Origin: Campylobacter concisus
GTDB lineage: Bacteria; Campylobacterota; Campylobacteria; Campylobacterales; Campylobacteraceae
NCBI RefSeq assembly: GCF_902460845.1
Contig: NZ_CABPVS010000005.1
Coordinates: 200,764-264,763, forward strand
Length of the DNA stretch: 64,000 nt
Direction of reading: 5' to 3'
The notes below the pieces were generated by a model. That model ran no database searches, was not told the DNA's origin, and saw only the letters and a program-made list of their open reading frames with translations. This document shows, piece after piece, positions 1 to 9,633 of this stretch. Both the position numbers and the translations under genes were made by a program. How positions within the stretch are numbered: the stretch's first letter is position 1; each line of letters opens with the position of its first letter.

Positions 1-269
1 AGAACTTTTATCTCTTCGATTGAGTCACTAAAGATTGGAAAAATTCTCTCAACACCAACACTGTTAGCACCAATTTTTCTAATGATAAATGTTTCGCCGG
101 TACCGCTACCACGTCTAGCTATACAAATACCTTCAAAATTTTGAATTCTAGTTTTATCGCCTTCGTGAATACGAGTAGCAACACGCAATGTATCTCCTGC
201 ACGGAAGTCAGGAATATTTTTACTAGCAATTTGAGCATTTTCAAATGCTTCAATGTATTTATTTCTCAT
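1..269 (-). CDS. rplS: 50S ribosomal protein L19, C-terminus cut by window edge
   Basis: The visible 89 residues begin [13 protein letters not shown] and contain the L19 core ([16 protein letters not shown], then [16 protein letters not shown]). L19 sits at the 30S-50S interface of the ribosome. The ATG at 269 is preceded on the minus strand by an AAGGAAAAA Shine-Dalgarno. The gene lies directly downstream of trmD, the usual rpsP-rimM-trmD-rplS order. The C-terminal quarter or so runs off the left edge, so its end cannot be judged. Confidence 0.96.
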   Translation of the reverse strand, partial: MRNKYIEAFENAQIASKNIPDFRAGDTLRVATRIHEGDKTRIQNFEGICIARRGSGTGETFIIRKIGANSVGVERIFPIFSDSIEEIKV

Positions 270-277
270 GTTTTTCC

Positions 278-970
278 TTATTTATGTGGCTTAAGCTTTT
301 GATATAAATCAGGGCGAAAGAACCTTGTTTTGCAGTGAGCCATCTTATTTTTTAAAGTGTGGATTTTAGCATGGTTACCCTTTAAAAACTCTGAAACCAC
401 AAAGATCGATCTAAAATTATCAGGCTTTGTAAAAGATGGGGCTTCAAGTAAATTATCCTCAAAACTCTCAACTTCAAGGCTCATATCGTTTCCTAAAACT
501 CCAAGTATATTTCTTGATATTGCATCACTCATACAAAGCGCAGGAAGCTCTCCACCAGTTAAAACAAAATCGCCTATGCAAAAAACTTCGTCCGCCCAAA
601 GCTCAACAACTCGTTCATCAAGGCCTTCATATCTACTACAAACAAAACAAATATGATCTTTTTTAGAGAGCCTCTTTGCGTCATTTTGATTAAATTTTTT
701 ACCAGCTGGCGTTAAAAATATCACATGAGTATTTTTATCTTTTTCTTTTAGAAATTTGATCGACTCATCCAAAGGCTGTGGAAACATCAAAAGCCCTGCT
801 CCACCTCCGATCATATAATCATCAACTTTATTGTGTTTATCGTTGGTAAAATTTCTTGGATTTATGAAATCAATTTCTATAAATTTATTATTAATCGCAC
901 GTTTTAAAATAGAATCACAAAAGTAAGGTTTGACTAAACTTTCAAAAAGTGTAATAAAGGTAAATTTCAT
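278..970 (-). CDS. trmD: tRNA (guanine-N1-)-methyltransferase
   Basis: TrmD methylates G37 of tRNAs carrying a G36pG37 sequence, using S-adenosylmethionine, and so prevents +1 frameshifting. The 230-residue protein shows the SPOUT trefoil-knot signatures: [36 protein letters not shown] and [16 protein letters not shown]. The length is normal for the family. Its ATG overlaps the rimM stop in an ATGA arrangement, so the two are probably translationally coupled. Confidence 0.97.
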   Translation of the reverse strand: MKFTFITLFESLVKPYFCDSILKRAINNKFIEIDFINPRNFTNDKHNKVDDYMIGGGAGLLMFPQPLDESIKFLKEKDKNTHVIFLTPAGKKFNQNDAKRLSKKDHICFVCSRYEGLDERVVELWADEVFCIGDFVLTGGELPALCMSDAISRNILGVLGNDMSLEVESFEDNLLEAPSFTKPDNFRSIFVVSEFLKGNHAKIHTLKNKMAHCKTRFFRPDLYQKLKPHK

Positions 971-1497
971 GAATTTTCTAAGATGTCTTTAGCGCCTTTT
1001 ACCAAAATCTCTCCACTATCCAAATTTACGCTTTCGATAAAACGCTCCAAATATGGAATGTAGAAATTCTTTGGTTTGCCAGCTGTAATAAACTCTTCAT
1101 CTGTTTTTATATATAAAAGTGAATTTGCAAAATTATCTTGGATATCTTCTACGATACCTAAAATTTCGCCATTTTCTACAACTTTTAATCCAATAATATC
1201 AAACTGAAAAAATTCATCTTTTTTTAGTTTGCAGTTTTTTCTAGTGAGCTCTTTTGTGGTATAAATAGTTTTGTTTACAAGTGTTTTAGCAAGGTCTAAA
1301 TCATCAAAATTTTCAAATAGAACCAGCTCTTTTTGTCTGTTGTAGTCTTTTATGATGAGCTGATCATTTTTTTTATCAAAAAAGGTTGCGCCTTTTTTAT
1401 ACTGTTCTGGAAAGTCGCTCTTGTTGTGAAGTTTTAAATAACCCCTTAAACCAACACATCTTCCAATAGTAGCGACTTCAACAATATCACTATTCAA
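967..1497 (-). CDS. rimM: 16S rRNA processing protein RimM
   Basis: RimM binds S19 and assists maturation of the 30S head. The 176 residues carry the N-terminal RimM fold ([16 protein letters not shown]) and a C-terminal PRC-barrel-like half ([20 protein letters not shown]). The start is a TTG at 1497 lying inside the end of the KH-protein gene; no ATG fits the conserved N-terminus. It overlaps both neighbours by a few bases, as in a tightly coupled ribosomal operon. Confidence 0.95.
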   Translation of the reverse strand: MNSDIVEVATIGRCVGLRGYLKLHNKSDFPEQYKKGATFFDKKNDQLIIKDYNRQKELVLFENFDDLDLAKTLVNKTIYTTKELTRKNCKLKKDEFFQFDIIGLKVVENGEILGIVEDIQDNFANSLLYIKTDEEFITAGKPKNFYIPYLERFIESVNLDSGEILVKGAKDILENS

Positions 1498-1732
1498 TAG
1501 CTTTTACCGTTACCCTATAGCTTGTATTATCTTTGGCTTTGCAACCAATAATAACGGTCTTTATAGCATTTATCATTTTACCGTCTTTACCGATAAGTTT
1601 TCCAGTATCAATCTTGTCAGCATTTATGATAATTTCAATAAAATTTTCACCAAGCTCTTGACGCTCAATAGTCACCTTTTCAGGAAAATCAGCTATCAGC
1701 TTGGCGTATTCGTATAAAAAATTTTCAACCAT
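1490..1732 (-). CDS. khpA: KH-domain RNA-binding protein (KhpA/YlqC family)
   Basis: A small 80-residue protein with a single KH domain whose GxxG loop reads IGKDGKMINAIK around residue 50. KhpA-type proteins bind RNA, in some bacteria as a KhpA-KhpB pair affecting division and small RNA networks. Its place between rpsP and rimM is the classical one. The start codon overlaps the rpsP stop by one base (TAATG). The symbol follows the family name; the function in Campylobacter is inferred. Confidence 0.88.
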   Translation of the reverse strand: MVENFLYEYAKLIADFPEKVTIERQELGENFIEIIINADKIDTGKLIGKDGKMINAIKTVIIGCKAKDNTSYRVTVKAIE

Positions 1733-1959
1733 TATTTTGTAATTTGTGCAACTCTGTCGCTAAGTTTAGCACCGACGCTTTTCCAGTAGTCTAATCTCTC
1801 TTTGTTGAAATTTATAACATTTGGCTCAACCATAGGGTTGTAATAACCAATGCTCTCTATCCAACCGCTGTCGCGTCTTTTTCTGCTATCTGTAACAACT
1901 ATACGATAAAAAGGTCTTTTTTTGCGTCCCATTCTTGTTAGTCTTACTACTGTTGCCAT
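1732..1959 (-). CDS. rpsP: 30S ribosomal protein S16
   Basis: S16 is an assembly protein of the 30S body. The 75 residues start [20 protein letters not shown] and contain [20 protein letters not shown], both diagnostic. A GGAGAAA Shine-Dalgarno precedes the ATG at 1959. It heads the rpsP-KH-rimM-trmD-rplS run, 72 bases downstream of ffh. Confidence 0.97.
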   Translation of the reverse strand: MATVVRLTRMGRKKRPFYRIVVTDSRKRRDSGWIESIGYYNPMVEPNVINFNKERLDYWKSVGAKLSDRVAQITK

Positions 1960-1993
1960 ATTATATTTCTCCTCTTATTTTTAAATAAAGCTT

Positions 1994-2020
1994 AAATTTA
2001 GATAACAAATATCCAAATTT
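1994..2020 (-). terminator. Weak hairpin between ffh and rpsP
   Basis: Arms at 1994-2004 and 2010-2020 pair over 11 positions with one G-U/mismatch and a 5-base loop. There is no strong T-run on the minus strand, so it may be only a partial terminator or attenuator that sets the ffh to rpsP transcript ratio. Low confidence. Confidence 0.35.
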
Positions 2021-2031
2021 AAACCCTTTTA

Positions 2032-3372
2032 TCAAACAGGTCTTTTTAAATTTGCTTGAGAAAGCATATTTGCGAGTCCTTTTGCTCCACCTTTTCCTGA
2101 AAATTTCTTAGCAAGTTTTGAGGCATTTTCAAACTGCTTTAAAAATCGATTTACCTCTATCTGAGAAAGTCCAGAACCAGCCGCTAAACGTCTTTTTCTA
2201 CTATTATTCAAAAGTTCAGGATTTTCACGCTCTTTTTGCGTCATAGAGTTTATCATAGCCTTAATATGTAAAATTTCTTTTGAATTATCAAGATCTATAT
2301 CTTTTATCTGATTTGCTATGTTTGAAAGCCCAGGTATCATCCCCATCAAAGACTTCATACTGCCAAGCTTTTTAACACTTTCCATTTGATCTAAAAAGTC
2401 ATTAAAGTTAAACTGACCTTTTTTTATCTTTTGATTTAGACGTTTTGCCTCTTTTTCATCAATAATAGTCGATGTCTTCTCGACCAAAGTAGCTAGGTCG
2501 CCCTCACCCATTATACGGCTTACGATACGGTCTGGTATAAAGCTCTCGATATCGGCTACTTTCTCGCCAATACCGACAAATCTAAGTGGGATATTTAGCT
2601 GTTTAGCGATACTGATAGCTACGCCGCCCTTTGAGTCAGAATCAAATTTAGAAAGGATAACTCCAGAAATTCCTAAAATTTCATTAAAACTTGTAGCTGT
2701 TTTTACAGCATCTTGTCCGCTCATAGCGTCAGCTACATAGAAAATTTCATGTGGATTTATAGCATTTTTTACATCTTTTATCTCTTGCATCAACTTTTCA
2801 TCGATCGCAAGACGACCAGCGGTATCCACCAAAAGCACATCATAAAGGCCACTTTTTGCTTTTTCTAGTGCTTCTTTTGCTACTTTTATAGGATTATTTT
2901 CATTTTCTATAAAGAAAAGATCGATCTCATTTGCAACGCAGAGCTGTCTTAGCTGCTCAACTGCTGCTAATCTTTGCAAGTCACAAGCCGCAACTAAAAC
3001 TTTTTTCTTTCTTAATTTTAGATAGTTTGCAAGCTTGATAGTTGTCGTTGTTTTACCACTACCTTGCAAACCAGCCATCAAAACAATGGTCGGTGCAACT
3101 GGTGCATAGACAAAGCCTTGATTGCCAGGAGCTGTTAAAATGGTCGTCAAATTTGATTTGATCGCATCTAGGAAATTCTTTTGACCAACGCCAGTTTGCT
3201 TTAACTCGCTTTCGATAGACGCGAGTAGATCTTTGGTGACTTTATGGTGAACATCAGCTTTTAAAAGAGCTTTTTTGAGCACGTCAAGTGCGTTTTTTAG
3301 AGCTTTTTCGTCATCTACAAAACGTATCTTGCTAACGGCTAATCTAAAAGACTCGCTAATTTGTTCGAACAC
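2032..3372 (-). CDS. ffh: Signal recognition particle protein Ffh
   Basis: Ffh binds 4.5S RNA and hydrophobic nascent chains and delivers ribosomes to FtsY at the inner membrane. The 446 residues show the N domain, then the GTPase domain with P-loop GLQGSGKTT at about 101-109, DTAGR, and the closing motif SKFDSDSKGG. The methionine-rich M domain follows (MKSLMGMIPGLSNIANQI and SRKRRLAAGSG). Length is typical. Confidence 0.97.
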   Translation of the reverse strand: MFEQISESFRLAVSKIRFVDDEKALKNALDVLKKALLKADVHHKVTKDLLASIESELKQTGVGQKNFLDAIKSNLTTILTAPGNQGFVYAPVAPTIVLMAGLQGSGKTTTTIKLANYLKLRKKKVLVAACDLQRLAAVEQLRQLCVANEIDLFFIENENNPIKVAKEALEKAKSGLYDVLLVDTAGRLAIDEKLMQEIKDVKNAINPHEIFYVADAMSGQDAVKTATSFNEILGISGVILSKFDSDSKGGVAISIAKQLNIPLRFVGIGEKVADIESFIPDRIVSRIMGEGDLATLVEKTSTIIDEKEAKRLNQKIKKGQFNFNDFLDQMESVKKLGSMKSLMGMIPGLSNIANQIKDIDLDNSKEILHIKAMINSMTQKERENPELLNNSRKRRLAAGSGLSQIEVNRFLKQFENASKLAKKFSGKGGAKGLANMLSQANLKRPV

Positions 3373-3434
3373 TAATCACCTTTCTAAGTTGTTATTAAAG
3401 GGCGTATATTACTAAATAATTTCTTTATTGCTCT

Positions 3435-4193
3435 TTAAATTTCAAATTTATTAGATAGCTCAAATCCAAGAGAATTAAATTCTTTTGGGATTGGCGCTTT
3501 AAATTTATAGTTTAAAAGAGCTATAGAATAGGCATGCAAAAACATTCTATTTGCCCTATTTTTGCCGTATTTCTCATCACCAACGATAGGTAAATTTAAA
3601 CTAGCCAAATGCACTCTTATCTGATGCGTCCTGCCTGTTTTTATGGCAACTTTTACCAGCGTTTTTTTACCAACAACCATGAGCGGTGAAATTTCACTGA
3701 TCGCCTCTTTGCCATCTTTTGAGATCTTTGAAATGGCGCCATTTTTATTTTTTATCGTTAAGATCGGCTCATTTACGACCACTTCCTCGCTCATAATACC
3801 TCTAACTGCGGCCACATAAATTTTCTCAACCTTCATCTTTTTAAACTCATTTATAGCAAGCGCTGCGAATTCATTATTTTTTACAAGAAGCAGCACACCA
3901 CTCGTATCTTTATCGAGCCTGTGAAGAAGTGGAAATTTATAAATTTGACTGATTTTTTCGCTAGTTATAGCGGTAGGCTTGTTTATGGCTATTAAATTTT
4001 CATCTTCAAAGATAACGCTTGGCTTTGGCATCTCTTCGATGCTAAATTTAGTATTTTCACTCATTAGCGCACGAGCGATCATCACCTTTTGCCCCTTGGC
4101 ATAGACTAGTCCGCTGTCGATTAGCTCCTTTGCCTCGTTGTTTGAGATATTTTTTTGTTTGGCTAAAATTTTATACGCTTTTTCTTCACTCAT
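3435..4193 (-). CDS. RluA-family 23S/tRNA pseudouridine synthase
   Basis: A 252-residue enzyme with an N-terminal S4-like RNA-binding segment (residues 1-45) and an RluA catalytic domain: HRLDKDTSGVLLL, holding the catalytic aspartate, and TGRTHQIRVHLASLNLPIVGD. It isomerises uridine to pseudouridine in RNA; the target site cannot be told from sequence. It is shorter than E. coli RluC/RluD. ATG at 4193 overlaps the waaA stop (ATGA), and ffh follows. The same neighbour pair is known in C. jejuni. Confidence 0.88.
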   Translation of the reverse strand: MSEEKAYKILAKQKNISNNEAKELIDSGLVYAKGQKVMIARALMSENTKFSIEEMPKPSVIFEDENLIAINKPTAITSEKISQIYKFPLLHRLDKDTSGVLLLVKNNEFAALAINEFKKMKVEKIYVAAVRGIMSEEVVVNEPILTIKNKNGAISKISKDGKEAISEISPLMVVGKKTLVKVAIKTGRTHQIRVHLASLNLPIVGDEKYGKNRANRMFLHAYSIALLNYKFKAPIPKEFNSLGFELSNKFEI

Positions 4194-5377
4194 AAAGTGC
4201 TCCTTATATCTTCTATGATCGCATCAGCGCTGGCCTGCACGGCGATCTTGCTCTTTTTGGCGTCACTATCTATTATGCCACTGATATCGCTAGCCTTTGC
4301 GATATAGATGTTTTCAACTAGGCCAAATAGCGCATTTTGGTTAAATATAAACTCTCCACTAATTATCACCGGGTTAAATTGCGCGCACTCGATTGGATTG
4401 TGCCCGCCAATATTTGGAACAAAACTGCCTCCAAGCACTACTATATCGCTAATAGCATAAACATTTACAAGTTCGCCTAAAGTATCAAGCAAATTTACTT
4501 TAGCTTCAAATTTATACGTTTGACTAAATTTCGCAAAGCTAAAATCATGCTTTTTGGCATACTCGCTTGCTATCTTTTCAACATCTGCAAATCTCTCAGG
4601 ATGGCGTGGTGCGATGATTAAGAGATCATTTTCTTTTAAATTTAAATTACCTAAAATCATATCTTCTTCGCCAGCGTGAGTACTTGCCAGCACGATCACT
4701 CTAGCTTTTGGCTTTTCATAAATTTTACTCACGCTTGGCAAAAACGCAGCCTTTATGTTGCCAACGACCTCTATTTCACCTGCACCAAGCGACTTTAGCC
4801 TCTCTTTATCAAGCTCACTTTGAGCGTAAATTTTATCTATGAATTTAAAAAGATATCTGTAAAAAAAGCCAAATTTTAAGTAGCTTTTGTAGCTTCTATC
4901 TGAAATTCTAGCGTTTATCAGTATCACGCGGCTGCCTTTTAACTTCGCCATGAAAACCAGCATGAGCCAAAGCTCAGCCTCAAAAATGACTAAAATTTTG
5001 CTCTTTTTTAGCCAAAATGGCAAAAAAATTTCAAATGGCAAAAATCTCGCGTTAGAGCAAATTTTACTTGCCGCTTCAAAGCCAGTATTTGTCACCACAC
5101 TTATGGCTTTGCTATCAAATTTTTGCATCAAAGGTTTAAGTGCTTGCACTTCACCAAACGAACAAGCGTGAAAATGCACATCTGTATCTTGAAATTTAGG
5201 ATTATTAAAGAGGAAAAAACGTGCTGGAATCGACTTATGATACTTTTTTTTAAAACTTAAAAAAAATAAAAAGATAGCCCCAAATAGATAGAGTATTGAG
5301 GCTAGAAAGTAATATATTATTATCACGAAATGTGTTATTGCTCTTGTTTGTATAAAATTCTGCCACAATGCGGACAT
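4190..5377 (-). CDS. waaA: 3-deoxy-D-manno-octulosonic acid (Kdo) transferase
   Basis: WaaA transfers Kdo from CMP-Kdo to lipid A precursor at the inner membrane. The protein has an N-terminal membrane anchor (IIYYFLASILYLFGAIFLFF), the GT30 motifs HACSFGEVQALKPL and NARISDRSYKSYLKF, and a C-terminal sugar-nucleotide fold with GGSFVPNIGGHNPIE. The ATG at 5377 lies 43 bases inside the upstream gene. A GTG at 5326 (start MIIIYYF) would remove the overlap and put the anchor at the N-terminus, but neither start has a convincing Shine-Dalgarno. Confidence 0.93.
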   Translation of the reverse strand: MSALWQNFIQTRAITHFVIIIYYFLASILYLFGAIFLFFLSFKKKYHKSIPARFFLFNNPKFQDTDVHFHACSFGEVQALKPLMQKFDSKAISVVTNTGFEAASKICSNARFLPFEIFLPFWLKKSKILVIFEAELWLMLVFMAKLKGSRVILINARISDRSYKSYLKFGFFYRYLFKFIDKIYAQSELDKERLKSLGAGEIEVVGNIKAAFLPSVSKIYEKPKARVIVLASTHAGEEDMILGNLNLKENDLLIIAPRHPERFADVEKIASEYAKKHDFSFAKFSQTYKFEAKVNLLDTLGELVNVYAISDIVVLGGSFVPNIGGHNPIECAQFNPVIISGEFIFNQNALFGLVENIYIAKASDISGIIDSDAKKSKIAVQASADAIIEDIRSTL

Positions 5378-6042
5378 GTAACGATATCTTCACCCTTGAT
5401 AACAGCAGAGAAAGTTTTGTCGTTTATCTGCATAAAGCAACCATAACAAGCTTGTTTTTTTACAGGAACAACAGCCGTATTATGAGCCCATTTTCTAATT
5501 TTTTCATAAAATGCGAGAATTTTTTGATTCATAGTGGCGATAAGCTTGTCTTTTTTAGCATAAACTTCTTCACGTTCTTTCCCGATATTTTCAAGTTCAG
5601 ATGAAGTTTTGCTTTTTATATTTTTTAAATTCTCTTCAAGTTCAGCTTTTTTTGCACCAAGCTCATCTTTTTGACTATTTTTACTATCTATTAGCTTCTC
5701 AAGTCTAGCAATCTCTTCATTTGCAGCCTCAAGTTGCTCTTTTGCAATATCTTCTTCAAGACTTAGGGCTTTTATCTCCTTTTCACTTTTTGCACTTGAG
5801 CTTTTTTTAGCTACGTCTTTTATCTTCGCACTAAACTCGGTAATATGAGCATTTGTGCCTGATTTTTGAGACTTTAAGTCATTTACCTCTTCATCTAGTC
5901 TTTCTATATTAACCGTTATAGTTTCGCACTCTTCTTCTATATTTTTATAAGCCTTTTCTATATCCTGAATGCGTGGTATAAAGCCATCTATTTGTTTATC
6001 AAGGTCAGATAATTCAACTAATTGTTGTAAGTATTTATTCAT
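5335..6042 (-). CDS. Coiled-coil zinc-ribbon protein, HP0958/FlgZ-like
   Basis: 235 residues: two long charged helices predicted to form a coiled-coil hairpin (about residues 10-175), then a C4 zinc ribbon (CYGCFMQ, then CPHCGRILYK). This is the architecture of H. pylori HP0958, which stabilises RpoN and binds flaA mRNA, controlling flagellum assembly. The role here is by homology only. Its neighbours Nif3, glyQ and waaA are the same as in C. jejuni. Confidence 0.85.
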   Translation of the reverse strand: MNKYLQQLVELSDLDKQIDGFIPRIQDIEKAYKNIEEECETITVNIERLDEEVNDLKSQKSGTNAHITEFSAKIKDVAKKSSSAKSEKEIKALSLEEDIAKEQLEAANEEIARLEKLIDSKNSQKDELGAKKAELEENLKNIKSKTSSELENIGKEREEVYAKKDKLIATMNQKILAFYEKIRKWAHNTAVVPVKKQACYGCFMQINDKTFSAVIKGEDIVTCPHCGRILYKQEQ

Positions 6043-6058
6043 AATGTTTCCTTTTTTG

Positions 6059-6781
6059 TTAGCAATATGTAAATGGATTTTTAGAATTGCGTATTATAAC
6101 TTCAATTTTCAGATTTTGCAAATATTTTGCTAAAAAATCACCAAAATAACGTTCACTTTCATAGTGATTTATATCGATTAAATTTAGCCCATTTTCCTTT
6201 GCATAAAGGGCTTGGTGATACTTTAGATCGCCTGTCAAAAAGGCATCTGCTTTGAGATCTTGGATGAGATCTGCGCCACTTCCAGTGCAGATACAAATTT
6301 TAGAAATTTCATCTTTTGCATGAACCACTCTTAAATTTTCTAGACCAAGTTTTTCTTTTACAAATTTACAGAGCTCGCTAAATTTCATCTTCACATCAGC
6401 GTAGATCAAAAAGCCCTCTTTGCTTGAAATTTCAAACCCCAAAACCTGCATCACAAATTTTTCATTTAAAAATGCAAGGTCAGCATTTGTGTGAAGCGAA
6501 ATGAGCGAGATATTTTTTATCATCATCTCTCTTATGAGTGAGCTTGGATAAAGGCTGTAGTCTAGGCTTTTTAGCCCCTTAAAAATGAGCGGATGGTGAG
6601 TGATGATGAGCGAATTTGGCAAGACATTTTGCAAAAGTTCGCTATCCAAATCAAGACTTAGATAAATTTGCTCAAATTCGCTATCAAATGAGCCAACTTG
6701 AAGGCCACTATTATCCCAAGACTCTTGGCTCGCAAACGGGCAAATTTCATCTAAAATTTTATAAATTTCAGCAATTTTCAT
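6059..6781 (-). CDS. Nif3-like dinuclear metal-centre protein (YbgI family)
   Basis: 240 residues with the family's metal-binding motifs: SWDNSGLQVG, LIITHHPLIFKGLKS (HH pair), SLISLHTNADLA and, at the C-terminus, DINHYESERYFGDFLAKYL. GTP cyclohydrolase I type 2/Nif3 proteins have a toroid fold with two metal ions. The substrate is not established. It ends 17 bases before the HP0958-like gene and follows glyQ by 6 bases. Confidence 0.9.
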   Translation of the reverse strand: MKIAEIYKILDEICPFASQESWDNSGLQVGSFDSEFEQIYLSLDLDSELLQNVLPNSLIITHHPLIFKGLKSLDYSLYPSSLIREMMIKNISLISLHTNADLAFLNEKFVMQVLGFEISSKEGFLIYADVKMKFSELCKFVKEKLGLENLRVVHAKDEISKICICTGSGADLIQDLKADAFLTGDLKYHQALYAKENGLNLIDINHYESERYFGDFLAKYLQNLKIEVIIRNSKNPFTYC

Positions 6782-6787
6782 AAAATT

Positions 6788-7648
6788 TTACTTTTGCTCT
6801 AGGCTTTCTTTATAAGTTAGCGCACACTCTTTGGCCAGCTCGCGGATTTTTAAGATGTAGTCTTGCCTTTGCGTTACACTAATCGCTCCACGCGCATCAA
6901 GGACGTTAAATGTATGAGCTGCAAGCATGCAGTAATCATACGCAGGGAGCGAAATTTTAGCCTCTAAGCAGCGTTTGCACTCGTTAAATGCGTTTTCAAA
7001 CTGGTTAAAAAGCATATCAACATTTGCTACTTCGAAGTTATATTTACTCCACTCATACTCGCCTTGTTTGTGAACGTCAGCGTAGGTTACGATATTGCCA
7101 TCCCTGTCGTCCCAAACAATGTCGTAGACGCTATTTACATCTTGTAGATACATGGCCAAACGTTCAAGGCCGTATGTTATCTCACCAGAAATCAACTCGC
7201 ATGCGATGCCACCCACTTGTTGAAAATAGGTAAACTGAGTCACTTCCATGCCATCTAGCCAGACCTCCCAGCCTAGCCCCCAAGCGCCTAGCGTCGGGCT
7301 CTCCCAGTTATCCTCGACAAAGCGGATATCGTGATCTTTTAAATTTAACCCAAGCTTTTCAAGGCTTTTTAGATAAAGCTCCTGGATATTTTCCGGACTT
7401 GGTTTTATGAGCACCTGAAACTGATAATAAGCGCCCAAGCGGTTTGGATTTTCGCCGTATCTGCCATCAGTCGGACGGCGGCTTGGAGCTACGTACGCCG
7501 TCGCCCACGGCTTTGGTCCAAGACTTCTTAAAAAAGTCGCTTGATGATAAGTACCAGCACCAGCAGGCATATCGTATGGCTGAAGTATAACGCAACCTTG
7601 CTCTTGCCAATAGTTTTGAAGGGTTAATATTATTTGTGAAAATGTCAT
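6788..7648 (-). CDS. glyQ: Glycyl-tRNA synthetase alpha subunit
   Basis: GlyQ is the catalytic subunit of the alpha2beta2 glycyl-tRNA synthetase and forms Gly-AMP. The 286 residues match the family from the start ([20 protein letters not shown]), with [32 protein letters not shown] and [20 protein letters not shown]. glyS, the beta subunit, is not in the window, as expected in epsilonproteobacteria where the two genes are separate. Confidence 0.97.
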   Translation of the reverse strand: MTFSQIILTLQNYWQEQGCVILQPYDMPAGAGTYHQATFLRSLGPKPWATAYVAPSRRPTDGRYGENPNRLGAYYQFQVLIKPSPENIQELYLKSLEKLGLNLKDHDIRFVEDNWESPTLGAWGLGWEVWLDGMEVTQFTYFQQVGGIACELISGEITYGLERLAMYLQDVNSVYDIVWDDRDGNIVTYADVHKQGEYEWSKYNFEVANVDMLFNQFENAFNECKRCLEAKISLPAYDYCMLAAHTFNVLDARGAISVTQRQDYILKIRELAKECALTYKESLEQK

Positions 7649-7666
7649 TGCTTTCCTTTTAAAATT

Positions 7667-9205
7667 TTACTTTACATAGTGTATAACTGCACCAGGTCCT
7701 AGTGGTAGATCAAAAATGTACCAAAATGACATTAGCGCTGTCCAAGAAATTAAAAATGCAACCGTATAAGGAAGCATAATAGAAACAACTGATCCGATTT
7801 TTAACTCTTTTTTGTATTTTTGCATAAAAGCTACTATCAAAACAAAAAACGGCATCAAAGGCGTTATTATATTCGTAGTAGAGTCGCCTATTCTAAAAGC
7901 AGCCTGTGTAAGCTCTGGCGAGAGTCCAAGATTCATAAACATTGGTACAAAAATTGGAGCCATCATCGCCCACTTTGCAGAATCAACAGCTATAAATAAA
8001 TTTATAAAAGCGATCAAGAAAATAAAAACTATAATAAGACTAAGTCCAGTTAATCCGACCTCTTTTAGAAAAATAGAACCTTTTATAGAAAGCACTAGCC
8101 CAATATTTGAGGTATTAAAAAGATATGTAAATTGGGCTGCAAAAAATATCAAAACCAAAAATCCTGATAGCTCAGAAATAGATTGTTCCATAAATTTTAT
8201 GGCGTCATTACTGCTTTTTATAGTCCTAGCGCCTACACCGTAAGCTACGCCTACCACTATAAAAAGCAACATCATAAAAACGACAATAGAATGCATAAAA
8301 GTAGATTTCATAAAGCTTTCATTACCTTTTGCTCCAAATAAAGAGCCAGAAGGCAAAATAGCCACAAGCAATAAAATCACAAAAACGATCAACGCTATAA
8401 GTGAAAATTTTAAGCCACGTTTTTGCTCTGCACTTATATCGCTATGCTCTTTTAGACTAAAATCACCTAAAAAATCAAATTTGCCAAGCCTAGGCTCTAC
8501 GATTTTATCTGTTACAAACCAGCCAACAAATACGATCAAAAATGTCGAAGCGATCATAAAGTACCAATTTGCAGTTGCTAATACTACATAATCTGGATTT
8601 AACACGCTAGCTGCTTGCATAGAAAATGCCGCAAACATCGGGTCATTTGTACCGATTAATAAATTTGCCGACCAGCCACCGCTAACACCAGCAAAAGCAG
8701 CAGCTAATCCAGCAATTGGATGACGACCAAATCCAGCAAATAAAATAGCTCCGAGAGGGATTAGCACGACATAGCCAACAGAGGAAGCAACATTTGACAT
8801 TACGCCAAGGAAAATAACGATTGGAGTTACCCATATTTTGGAAGATTTTAAGGCAATCTTTGTCATAAGTGCTGATAAAAGTCCAGACTTGTCTGCAATG
8901 CCAATACCTAGAATAATCGCAAAGACTACTCCCAAAGGATAAAAATTAGTAAAATTTTTAAGCACAGACGAAACAAAAGATCTAAGGCTATCAGCAGAAA
9001 GCAAATTTATAACATTTGCATTAAGCTGTGATATTTGTCCGTCTTTGATAGCCTGATAGCTTACACCAACGCCCATCTTTTCTAATACAAACGATATTAT
9101 TATCGTAATAAGCGAAAGATAGATAAAAAGCATAGTTGGATTTGGCAATTTGTTACCAAAATTTTCGATAAAACTTAAGATTGAACTATTATTTTTTTTA
9201 TTCAT
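7667..9205 (-). CDS. AbgT-family transporter
   Basis: 512 residues with about 12 hydrophobic segments and the AbgT/MtrF signatures: GKLPNPTMLFIYLSL near the N-terminus, NVASSVGYVVLIPLGAILF, and DSTTNIITPLMPFFVLIVAFMQKY near the C-terminus. The family includes the E. coli p-aminobenzoyl-glutamate importer AbgT and the gonococcal drug exporter MtrF. No abgA/abgB hydrolase genes are adjacent, so the substrate is open; sulfonamide/antimetabolite export is as plausible as folate-fragment uptake. Confidence 0.88.
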   Translation of the reverse strand: MNKKNNSSILSFIENFGNKLPNPTMLFIYLSLITIIISFVLEKMGVGVSYQAIKDGQISQLNANVINLLSADSLRSFVSSVLKNFTNFYPLGVVFAIILGIGIADKSGLLSALMTKIALKSSKIWVTPIVIFLGVMSNVASSVGYVVLIPLGAILFAGFGRHPIAGLAAAFAGVSGGWSANLLIGTNDPMFAAFSMQAASVLNPDYVVLATANWYFMIASTFLIVFVGWFVTDKIVEPRLGKFDFLGDFSLKEHSDISAEQKRGLKFSLIALIVFVILLLVAILPSGSLFGAKGNESFMKSTFMHSIVVFMMLLFIVVGVAYGVGARTIKSSNDAIKFMEQSISELSGFLVLIFFAAQFTYLFNTSNIGLVLSIKGSIFLKEVGLTGLSLIIVFIFLIAFINLFIAVDSAKWAMMAPIFVPMFMNLGLSPELTQAAFRIGDSTTNIITPLMPFFVLIVAFMQKYKKELKIGSVVSIMLPYTVAFLISWTALMSFWYIFDLPLGPGAVIHYVK

Positions 9206-9210
9206 TTTTC

Positions 9211-9630
9211 CTAACCTAAAATAGATATAAAAATTTTTATCTCATCGCTGCTGTAAAGCTCAAAATCCGTTTCATAGGCTCTTTTTAGCTCACTACTTTC
9301 AAAATATCTCCAAATTTCACCCCAAAATTTTGCAACATTTTGTGGCTCTCTTGCAAAACTAAAAACGGCATATTTGCCACTTTTTATCTCTAAAATTTCA
9401 TCGCTTTTGTGGCTTGATCTTGTGCCGATAAAGTTATCGTAATGTCCGTTAAGATCACTTTCATAGTTGCAGTAAACGCTATAAATTTCACTCTTGCCAT
9501 CATAGTACTCATTCATAAATTTAGACCATAAAGTCGGAATTTTACCCTTGTCACCTATCTCATCTTCATTTTTAGTGCGAGTTTTTACTCCGTAAATTTC
9601 AAAGCTATCCTCTAAATTTATAATCTTCAT
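9211..9630 (-). CDS. GyrI-like effector-binding domain protein
   Basis: 139 residues corresponding to the stand-alone bacterial effector-binding (SOUL/GyrI-like) domain: an opening strand FEIYGVKTRTKN, the central IYSVYCNYESDLNGHYDNFIG, then YAVFSFAREPQNVAKFWGEI and the closing DFELYSSDEIKIFISI. Such proteins bind small hydrophobic ligands. It starts 4 bases after the next upstream gene and 5 bases before the AbgT gene, suggesting one transcript. Role unknown. Confidence 0.72.
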   Translation of the reverse strand: MKIINLEDSFEIYGVKTRTKNEDEIGDKGKIPTLWSKFMNEYYDGKSEIYSVYCNYESDLNGHYDNFIGTRSSHKSDEILEIKSGKYAVFSFAREPQNVAKFWGEIWRYFESSELKRAYETDFELYSSDEIKIFISILG

Positions 9631-9633
9631 AAA

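Noticed and set aside
7812..8243. 143-codon plus-strand frame
   Set aside because: Antisense shadow of the AbgT transporter gene.
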